5,927 nt of DNA. Source: Gracilimonas sp031581265. GTDB taxonomy: Bacteria; Bacteroidota; Rhodothermia; Balneolales; Balneolaceae. The position numbers and the translations under genes were made by a program. The number at the start of each line of letters is the position of its first letter. Positions within the stretch are counted from its first letter, which is position 1. The DNA is taken from NCBI RefSeq assembly GCF_031581265.1, contig NZ_JAVLBQ010000058.1, forward strand, positions 1 to 5,927, given 5' to 3'. Shown piece after piece: positions 1 through 4,783 of this stretch. Under the pieces are notes generated by a model. That model did not search any database. It saw only the letters and a program-made list of their open reading frames with translations, and was not told the DNA's origin.

Positions 1-69
1 TACCCGGAAGGATTGCCTAATTCCAGCATCCGCGCCTTTAATGAGCCTCTTATGGGCGGAACGGAGTAG
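1..69 (+). CDS. C-terminal end of an unidentified gene (partial)
   Basis: Reading from base 1 gives 22 sense codons and then TAG at 67-69. The peptide begins YPEGLPNSS and ends EPLMGGTE. Codon use looks like the other genes here, and the base composition changes to AT-rich, palindromic spacer directly after the stop, which supports a true gene end. The start and main body lie outside the window. I do not recognise the family from this tail and assign no function. It could be a chance open frame, since 22 codons is little evidence. Confidence 0.45.
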   Translation, partial: YPEGLPNSSIRAFNEPLMGGTE

Positions 70-239
70 GGAAGGGATATCCAATAATCAATCATGAATA
101 TTGAATATCTAAGTGATTGAGTTAGTTTTTCTGTGTTGGATATTGGTTATTCTCATTCTTGGAGACATTCCCGTGTAGCTAAAAATCTGAGTATTTTTTG
201 GTCCTTATTTCTTATTGGACAACGGTTCTTCCAAGCCTT

Positions 240-259
240 AAAAACCACCGCTATGGTGG
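240..259 (-). terminator. Possible weak intrinsic terminator on the minus strand
   Basis: On the minus strand the sequence reads CCACC-atagc-GGTGG followed by TTTTT. The 5-bp stem is GC-rich in a very AT-rich setting, and the T run is at the right end for leftward transcription. The stem is short and no minus-strand gene is visible to its right, so this may be chance. Confidence 0.2.
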
Positions 260-283
260 AACATTACCAACAATTCAAAAATT

Positions 284-436
284 TTGTCCTCCTGAGCGCC
301 CGGCGGATTGCATTCGGTATATTATGGTGAACGCGAAGGATCTCAACGTCCTATTTGGGATATCATTCAACCTTTGAGATCCTTCGCGATATCCCTCCCA
401 AACCTACATTTAGTAATAATGCGCTCAGGATGACAA
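284..436. repeat. Nested palindromic intergenic element, about 153 bp
   Basis: The outer arms are 284-299 (TTGTCCTCCTGAGCGC) and 421-436, which match as reverse complements at 15 of 16 positions. The inner arms are 332-346 (CGCGAAGGATCTCAA) and 374-388, which match perfectly over 15 bp. A third pairing, TTTGGGATATC at 354-364 with 388-402, is complementary except for a 4-base insertion. It interleaves with the inner stem. The cctgagcg and cgaaggatct motifs resemble an intergenic repeat that I recall from many bacterial genomes; I could not verify this. The whole could be a non-autonomous mobile palindrome or a structured RNA. No transposase is present. Confidence 0.7.
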
Positions 437-593
437 CTTAAGAGAGAGAAAAAAATATCAAAACCCGAGTCTCCAACACGATTATTTATAATTTTTCTAT
501 TGGCAAGACAGTATTCGACCTTCCCTCTTCTGCTATATGCTTTTTCTATTTATCAGAACTCACTTCCCTTGAATATTACTTTAATCGGCAACT

Positions 594-614
594 ATTTATT
601 GTTTATCAATAAAT
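594..614. promoter_or_regulatory. Perfect dyad, candidate operator of the membrane-protein operon
   Basis: ATTTATTG (594-601) and CAATAAAT (607-614) are exact reverse complements around a 5-base spacer, ending 65 bases before the ATG at 680. Dyads of this size suit dimeric Cro/CI-type proteins, and the operon's last gene encodes one, so autoregulation is a natural guess. The surroundings are very AT-rich, which makes chance dyads more likely. No strong promoter hexamers could be placed with confidence. Confidence 0.35.
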
Positions 615-679
615 TATTATTGCTTTTCATAATATTCTTCTTTTTCTTGGTGAGAGAACAAGAACTCATTTTTCTACTT

Positions 680-1186
680 ATGGATTGGATCAAAAATAAA
701 CTACCAGCTCTGCTTAGTGGTGTCACAATTGTAGCTTTTGTATGCATTGCAATCTACTTGTTTGGTTTACTAATCATGGCTGCCGGAATCACTGATTTTG
801 GACTTAGTCTTGCATCATCAACCGACTTCAGTACTGTAGTGCTTCTAATTTCATTTTCAAAAGCCTTTTTGTTAATAATCCTTTATCTATTTTGGGATAT
901 TCTACGGCGCATGAAACAAGGCCTTCCGTTCCAGAGTATCGTGATTAAACGATTTTACATTCTTGGGCTATTAGTTTTCATTTTGCCCTTTATAAACTGG
1001 GCCTCCATGGTTGTTTTTATCTTTTCTGATATCAACTTTCTTCAAAATGTGCTTCTCATCTCTACAATTGATTCCACTATCAATAAATTTGCATCTTTCC
1101 TTATTATGGGAATTATGCTGGCCGCTTTCGCGCATGTACTGAAAGAAGGGTTTAGCATCTACGAAGAACAAAAACTAACGGTGTAA
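680..1186 (+). CDS. DUF2975-type four-helix membrane protein, first of three
   Basis: The product is a 168-residue inner-membrane protein. Predicted helices lie at about 12-34, 51-73, 93-115 and 137-155. The first extracytoplasmic loop is very short, about 16 residues. The cytoplasmic loop between helices 2 and 3 carries GLPFQSIVIKRF (81-92), which resembles the NPF...NIKRL segment typical of DUF2975 proteins. The cytoplasmic tail ends in EEQKLTV. I chose ATG 680 as the first ATG in frame. It gives the usual family architecture, with a short polar N-terminus before helix 1. A TTG at 500 would add 60 residues encoded by T-rich leader. The biochemical role of DUF2975 is unknown. The family often sits beside small HTH regulators, such as YoaS with YozG in Bacillus, as it does here. 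The next gene starts 1 bp after the stop. Confidence 0.7.
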   Translation: MDWIKNKLPALLSGVTIVAFVCIAIYLFGLLIMAAGITDFGLSLASSTDFSTVVLLISFSKAFLLIILYLFWDILRRMKQGLPFQSIVIKRFYILGLLVFILPFINWASMVVFIFSDINFLQNVLLISTIDSTINKFASFLIMGIMLAAFAHVLKEGFSIYEEQKLTV

Positions 1187-1187
1187 G

Positions 1188-1808
1188 ATGAAATCTCTCA
1201 AAGACAGAAACTCAGTTTATTATTCCTATGCCATCATTAACTTCTTTTGGTATGCCTTGTGTGTATTCTCAGTTCTTTTAATTGCTGATACCTTTAGGAT
1301 TCATGGTCTCGGAAATTTACTTGGGACCTTAAATATCAGTATCCCAGTAGATGCCAATCAACTCACTCTTCAAACTGCTATCGATTCATCAATGATCTCC
1401 ATTGATTCTGCAACCGCTTCTCTGAATGCAGAATACATCATGAATAATCATCGCGGGTTATATATAGGGATGATCAGCTCGCTTGTAATAGGTATTTCGC
1501 TATTCCTATTCGGTTTTTTTCAGCTACGCATGATACTTAAGTCGGCCCGAAACGATAAAGTCTTCACCCAAAAGAATATTAAACGACTCAAAATCATTGC
1601 CGGACTGATCATATTGTTCAAACCTTTCCAGTGGCTCATGTATCAGCTTTTTGTCGTCCCTATTGATGATTTATTGGTTGCCAACGACTTCTCTGTAAGC
1701 CTAAATTTTGAAATGGGAAGTTTTGTGTATGGATTGCTTCTTTTTGCATTGGCCTCTGTTTTCGAAAAAGGACATGATATGTATCAAGAATTAAAATTAA
1801 CGGTATAA
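1188..1808 (+). CDS. DUF2975-type four-helix membrane protein, second of three
   Basis: The product has 206 residues, with predicted helices at about 12-35, 91-114, 136-156 and 178-192. The first extracytoplasmic loop spans about residues 36-90, is rich in Ser, Asp and Asn, and is clearly longer than in the preceding gene. The cytoplasmic loop holds the best family signature of the three, KVFTQKNIKRLKIIA (124-138). The tail reads FEKGHDMYQELKLTV, ending in the same LTV as both neighbouring paralogues. The start ATG is 1 bp after the previous stop, so translation is probably coupled. Function is unknown; a membrane partner or sensor for the downstream HTH protein is inferred from context. This is the most typical DUF2975 member in the cluster. 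Confidence 0.72.
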   Translation: MKSLKDRNSVYYSYAIINFFWYALCVFSVLLIADTFRIHGLGNLLGTLNISIPVDANQLTLQTAIDSSMISIDSATASLNAEYIMNNHRGLYIGMISSLVIGISLFLFGFFQLRMILKSARNDKVFTQKNIKRLKIIAGLIILFKPFQWLMYQLFVVPIDDLLVANDFSVSLNFEMGSFVYGLLLFALASVFEKGHDMYQELKLTV

Positions 1809-1811
1809 GAC

Positions 1812-2552
1812 ATGGATTTGAACAAAAAGATTTTCCCTGATTCTATTTTTCGTAAAGTGATAATCGGCCTGTTGCTGATATTTACCGGGATCAGTATATG
1901 GGCCAGTTTTATAGCGTTTCAGGGGATACATTCAATACTGAACAAAGATCACAGCCCCGTTTCCACCGCGGGTATGGAATCGTACGGGTCACATAGCTCT
2001 GTTGAATTCAGTTCTTTTCGGTTTTCACAAACAGCTAATTTGGATACCACTTTTACCTATGTTACCCTGAAGGATATAACCTTATCTGTTTCAAATGAAG
2101 AGGCTTTGAACATGCTTTCTTCTTCCTTAAAAAACGAAATGGTTCTTGGCATCTCCAGTCACCCTACTTTTGTGGTATCAGATTCCCAGCGCTCTTTTTG
2201 GGCCACTCAGGTCTACATGGAAATGGGTTTTCTGGCGAGCGCTTTTATATTGATGATATTGGCGATCATATGGATTTTATCATTCCAAATTGAAGAGTAC
2301 AGGAAACTTTTCACCACTAAAATATATAGATGGGTAATGACATTTTTCTTTTTAATCTTCAGTGGGTTTATGATTGATGCTCTGCTCTATGCCCGAAAAA
2401 TTAATTTTCTAAATACTGAATTTAACTTGGGATTATCCCCAACCGGAGGTATATCGCTTACGATGATGTTTGTATTATTCCTTCTCCTTTTTGTACTTAT
2501 TTTTCTTCGAAAAGGAATTCCCATGCAGAATGAACAAGATCTAACGGTATAG
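1812..2552 (+). CDS. Divergent DUF2975-like membrane protein with a large external domain, third of three
   Basis: The product has 246 residues, with predicted helices at about 16-37, 134-158, 173-192 and 215-232. The first extracytoplasmic segment (about 38-133) is near 95 residues, the largest of the three. It alternates polar and beta-prone stretches, for example FTYVTLKDITLSV at 81-93, so it may fold as a small domain. The cytoplasmic loop between helices 2 and 3 is short and retains only a weak family match around YRKLFTTKIYRW (163-174). The tail ends NEQDLTV, aligning with the other two. I assign it to the family on topology, the tail and its position; a direct domain hit may be weak. 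It starts 3 bp after the previous stop, and its own stop lies 2 bp before the HTH gene. Confidence 0.6.
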   Translation: MDLNKKIFPDSIFRKVIIGLLLIFTGISIWASFIAFQGIHSILNKDHSPVSTAGMESYGSHSSVEFSSFRFSQTANLDTTFTYVTLKDITLSVSNEEALNMLSSSLKNEMVLGISSHPTFVVSDSQRSFWATQVYMEMGFLASAFILMILAIIWILSFQIEEYRKLFTTKIYRWVMTFFFLIFSGFMIDALLYARKINFLNTEFNLGLSPTGGISLTMMFVLFLLLFVLIFLRKGIPMQNEQDLTV

Positions 2553-2554
2553 CC

Positions 2555-2764
2555 ATGGCCATAATCGTAAACCTGGATGTCATGCTGGCTAAACGAAAGA
2601 TGAGCCTCACCGAGCTTTCGGAAGAGGTAGGCATCACCATGTCAAACCTCTCCATCCTCAAAACCGGGAAAGCCAAAGCCATTCGATTTTCTACATTAGA
2701 AGCAATTTGTGAAGCCCTGGATTGCCAACCGGGAGATATTTTGGAGTATTCGGAGGATGGTTAA
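2555..2764 (+). CDS. Small Cro/CI (XRE)-type HTH regulator, YozG-like
   Basis: This 69-residue protein is essentially a lone DNA-binding domain of the HTH_26/YozG kind. Helix 1 spans about 6-15. The helix-turn-helix is formed by SLTELSEEV (17-25), a Gly turn at 26 and the recognition helix TMSNLSILKTG (28-38). The stretch FSTLEAICEALDCQPGDILEY (45-65) is the usual family ending. There is no ligand or dimerisation domain, so any signal must come from a partner, and the three upstream membrane proteins are the obvious candidates. The ATG is 2 bp after the previous stop. It probably regulates its own operon, possibly through the dyad at 594-614; this is an inference. Its stop codon is immediately followed by a long hairpin. 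Confidence 0.88.
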   Translation: MAIIVNLDVMLAKRKMSLTELSEEVGITMSNLSILKTGKAKAIRFSTLEAICEALDCQPGDILEYSEDG

Positions 2765-2815
2765 TGGTTATTCGTTATTGGAAAATCGGTTTTATCCCTA
2801 ATAACGAATATCCAT
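2764..2815. repeat. Long imperfect hairpin at the 3' end of the operon
   Basis: Bases 2764-2781 and 2798-2815 form 18 opposed positions, of which 16 are Watson-Crick pairs, one is G-T and one is a T-T mismatch, with a 16-base loop. The core is ATTCGTTATT against AATAACGAAT. The stem starts at the last base of the HTH gene's stop codon. No T run follows, so it is not a canonical intrinsic terminator. It may end or stabilise the operon mRNA, or be one of the AT-rich palindromic repeats common in this kind of genome. Another TAACGAA motif lies just downstream, at about 2823-2829. Confidence 0.65.
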
Positions 2816-2864
2816 TTCACTATTAACGAAAAAAAACTGTAAGGAATCCCATTCTCATCGCTCT

Positions 2865-2896
2865 TACTAAGAAAGAATAAAAAATAAATCTTAGTA
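2865..2896 (+). promoter_or_regulatory. Hairpin directly upstream of the radC start codon
   Basis: TACTAAGA (2865-2872) pairs perfectly with TCTTAGTA (2889-2896) around a 16-base A-rich loop. The stem ends two bases before the ATG at 2899. If transcribed, it would place the ribosome landing zone in the loop and right arm, which could modulate radC translation. It could also be a DNA operator, or chance in AT-rich sequence. Confidence 0.35.
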
Positions 2897-2898
2897 TC

Positions 2899-3615
2899 AT
2901 GAGCCATGAAGAATCTTTTTCTGTGGAAAACTTCCATAAGCGCACCGTTAAAGAAATGCTCCCCGATGAGCAACCGCGCGAAAAACTAATGAATTACGGA
3001 GCCGACTCCCTCTCTGATTCCGAACTACTCGCCATCCTGATCCGAACCGGCACCAAAAAAATGAATGTAATCGATACCGCCAAAGCGTTACTCAATCAAT
3101 TTGGGGGATTGCATAATTTGGTTCGTAAAGACTGGCAAGCGTTAAAAGTGATTCCCGGAATTGCTAAAGTGAAAGCCATCACGCTGGAAGCTGCTTTTGA
3201 ATTGGCTCGTCGACTACAGGTAGCAGCGCTCGGTGAAGAAATTCAGATTTCTTCTCCTGAGGATGTGAACGCTTATTTTGCCCCCAAACTTCGCCATCTC
3301 ACCAAAGAAACTTTTATTGTCGGCTTCCTTGACAACACCAAAAAGCTGACCGGCTTCTCCAAAATCAGCAATGGCGGTAAAACAGCAACTATTGTGGATA
3401 CCGCTGAAGTTATGCGCCAAGCAGTTCTAAATGAAGCGAATTCCATTATCCTAATCCACAATCATCCTTCGGGACACAACAAAGCCTCCACCGCTGATAT
3501 CCAACTCACCAAACGCATCGCTGAATGCGGTAAACTCTTTGGCATTCCCGTGGATGATCACGTGATTATTGCAGGGTATAATTTTGTAAGTCTAAGAAGT
3601 GAGGGAGTTTTTTAG
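2899..3615 (+). CDS. radC: RadC family protein (JAB/MPN metalloprotease-like domain)
   Basis: This 238-residue protein is close to the usual RadC length. The N-terminal region (about 15-80) carries the family segment DSLSDSELLAILIRTGT (36-52). A helix-hairpin-helix-like stretch, VIPGIAKVKAITL, follows at 84-96. The JAB domain occupies about 115-236. Its metal-site residues are all visible: Glu170 in TAEVMRQA, then HNHPSG with His187 and His189, and Asp200. DDHVIIAG (219-226) is the conserved stretch near the end. The family was named from an Escherichia coli repair phenotype that was later attributed to another gene. Its real function, and whether the JAB domain cleaves peptides, are uncertain. 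The start ATG fits the family's N-terminus. It is transcribed separately from the HTH operon, judging by the 134-base spacer with its hairpin. Confidence 0.95.
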   Translation: MSHEESFSVENFHKRTVKEMLPDEQPREKLMNYGADSLSDSELLAILIRTGTKKMNVIDTAKALLNQFGGLHNLVRKDWQALKVIPGIAKVKAITLEAAFELARRLQVAALGEEIQISSPEDVNAYFAPKLRHLTKETFIVGFLDNTKKLTGFSKISNGGKTATIVDTAEVMRQAVLNEANSIILIHNHPSGHNKASTADIQLTKRIAECGKLFGIPVDDHVIIAGYNFVSLRSEGVF

Positions 3616-3618
3616 TCT

Positions 3619-3690
3619 GTAATTTTAAATGCTAAATGTTGAATGTTAAATGAGTTAGATATTCATTTAACATTCAACATTTAAAATTAC
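3619..3690. repeat. 28-bp inverted repeat with a 7-base insertion, after radC
   Basis: The right arm (3663-3690) is an exact reverse complement of the left arm (3619-3653) once 7 bases, CTAAATG at about 3632-3638, are removed from the left. The insertion looks like a tandem copy of the neighbouring TAAATG, as replication slippage would leave. The loop is 9 bases. The element begins three bases after the radC stop. It is AT-rich and has no T run after it, so it may end transcription through its stem alone or be a palindromic repeat. It separates radC from the hydrolase. Confidence 0.8.
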
Positions 3691-3774
3691 CAATTAACAA
3701 AGTATCAAAGCTTATTTATAAATCCCCTCTTGTTTCCCATTGTTTGAAGTGTGAAGTTTGGCAAAATTTAGTTC

Positions 3775-4563
3775 ATGGCAAATACTCACACATTTACATA
3801 TCAAAAACAGGAAATCATCTACCAAAAAGTAGGGGAAGGAAAACCGTTGGTAATCCTACACGGGTGGGGAAGCAGCAAGCGGGTTATGATGCCGGTGGCT
3901 CATAATTTATCTCACCTAAGAACCAACTATGTCTTGGACCTTACAGGATTTGGAGATTCGCCCGAACCGGGTGAAGCATGGTCAATTGATGATTATGCTG
4001 ATTCCATTCAAGCCTTCATTCAATCTTTGGAAGAAGATAAAGTAGATGTACTGGTTCATTCTTTTGGGGGACGCATTATCCTCAAACTCTGTGCCCGTGA
4101 TTTTGGTAAAAAGCATATCGACAAAGTCTTGATCACAGGCGGCGCTGGAATGAAGCCGAAAAGATCAATAAAATTCTATCTCAAAAAATATACCGCTAAA
4201 ACCCTGAAGGCCCCTTTTATGATCCTACCTGGTTCACTTCGTGAAAAAGCGTTGGGATGGCTTCGGTCTACATCGTTATGGAAGAGTCTCGGGTCAAGTG
4301 ACTATTCCAAACTAAGTGGGGTTATGAGAGAAACCTTTGTGAAGTCAGTAACGGAATATCTTGAATCGAGTTTGCCCAATATTCCTCATGAGACCCTACT
4401 CATCTGGGGGCGAAATGATGAAGCCACGCCGGTGTATCAGGGAAAACGAATCGAAAAGGGGATTAAGAATGCTGCGCTGGTAATTATTGAAGACGCCGGA
4501 CATTATGCTTTTTTGGATAAACCCAAACAGTTTGCGCGGATTGCGGAGGCGTTTCTTAAGTAG
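3775..4563 (+). CDS. Alpha/beta-fold hydrolase
   Basis: The 262-residue product has the complete alpha/beta hydrolase signature. It has an HGWG oxyanion motif (29-32), the strand and motif LDLTGFGDS (55-62), and a nucleophile elbow VHSFGG with Ser96. The acid is Asp215 in WGRNDEATP, and the catalytic His243 lies in DAGHYAFLD. A helical cap lies at about 125-200. No signal peptide is seen, so it is probably cytoplasmic. The substrate cannot be read from the sequence; esters are likely, but peptidase or lyase activities also occur in this fold. The cap segment SGVMRETFVKSV (181-192) and the acid and His motifs resemble hydrolases that I recall lying beside Mur ligase genes in some Firmicutes, but no such gene is visible here. 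ATG 3775 is a natural start, with no strong Shine-Dalgarno. Confidence 0.93.
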   Translation: MANTHTFTYQKQEIIYQKVGEGKPLVILHGWGSSKRVMMPVAHNLSHLRTNYVLDLTGFGDSPEPGEAWSIDDYADSIQAFIQSLEEDKVDVLVHSFGGRIILKLCARDFGKKHIDKVLITGGAGMKPKRSIKFYLKKYTAKTLKAPFMILPGSLREKALGWLRSTSLWKSLGSSDYSKLSGVMRETFVKSVTEYLESSLPNIPHETLLIWGRNDEATPVYQGKRIEKGIKNAALVIIEDAGHYAFLDKPKQFARIAEAFLK

Positions 4564-4783
4564 GTGTTAGATGAAAGGTTTTAGATTTTAGAGGTAAGAC
4601 TTTTTATGCCTTGTGCCAGACGTTCGGCTTCGGTACGAGTAAAGTTAAATCTGTACACCTGCGAACAAGGGTGTTCGTATTCGAACGGTTTACGTGGATA
4701 AATGGGGCCTTTTACTCTAAATACAATGGTTGGCACACTATTTGTAAACTAACATATGACCCTTTTCAGCAAATCAATTATAG
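4564..4783. other. Intergenic region upstream of the permease gene
   Basis: This stretch begins with TTAGAT/TTTTAGA-rich sequence (4568-4595) that looks like one arm of an AT-rich palindrome without its partner, perhaps a decayed copy. The half-site cluster at 4662-4686 follows. TACAAT at 4722-4727 resembles a -10 box but has no good -35 at the right distance. TTGGCA at 4730-4735 has only a poor -10 match downstream. An open frame at 4611-4823 (TTG start) overlaps the permease start and has no family features, so it is rejected. Confidence 0.5.
4662..4686. promoter_or_regulatory. Three alternating CGAAC half-sites at 10-bp spacing, candidate operator
   Basis: CGAACA (4662-4667), TGTTCG (4672-4677) and CGAAC (4682-4686) start exactly 10 bases apart. 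The first two form a perfect 6-bp dyad with a 4-base spacer. The second and third form a perfect 5-bp dyad, also with a 4-base spacer. Ten bases is about one helical turn, so the sites face the same side of the DNA. They lie about 100 bases before the permease ATG, a suitable place for a repressor or activator site. The binding protein is unknown. Confidence 0.5.

Larger units (their letters stand above)
70..679. other. Long intergenic region without a convincing gene
   Basis: About 610 bases separate the partial gene from the first membrane protein. Bases 75-108 hold short dyads: the palindrome GGATATCC at 75-82, then ATAATCAAT (84-92) facing ATTGAATAT (100-108) with one mismatch. Bases 240-259 hold a weak terminator-like hairpin for the minus strand. 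Bases 284-436 are a nested palindromic element. Bases 437-679 are T-rich leader with a 21-bp dyad at 594-614. An open frame at 133-330 (GTG start) runs into the palindrome and resembles no protein family I know, so I treat this region as non-coding. I found no clear Bacteroidota promoter (TTTG at -33 with TAnnTTTG at -7). Confidence 0.6.

Noticed and set aside
133..330. 65-codon plus-strand open frame starting at GTG
   Set aside because: It runs from AT-rich dyads into the nested palindrome, its end lies within the repeat, and the peptide has no recognisable family features.
500..679. TTG-initiated N-terminal extension of the first membrane protein
   Set aside because: It needs a rare start, its hydrophobicity follows from T-rich DNA, and ATG 680 gives the normal DUF2975 architecture. 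It is kept only as a finding.
971..1171. Minus-strand open frame inside the first membrane gene
   Set aside because: It lies wholly within a better-supported coding gene on the opposite strand and shows no family features.
2497..2682. Minus-strand open frame across the third membrane gene and the HTH gene
   Set aside because: It overlaps two genes with clear family evidence and has no independent support.
2761..2973. Minus-strand open frame over the hairpin spacer and radC start
   Set aside because: It is made from palindromic spacer plus the antisense of radC, with no domain features.
3214..3461. Two minus-strand open frames inside radC
   Set aside because: Both are antisense to conserved JAB-domain coding sequence and have no support of their own.
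4564..4600. Possible palindromic repeat rich in TTAGAT and TTTTAGA
   Set aside because: Only one arm is visible, with no matching partner in the spacer, so it cannot be called an inverted repeat.
4730..4758. Promoter TTGGCA-N17-CATATG upstream of the permease
   Set aside because: The -10 hexamer matches poorly, and the Bacteroidota-type TAnnTTTG is not present at a suitable position.
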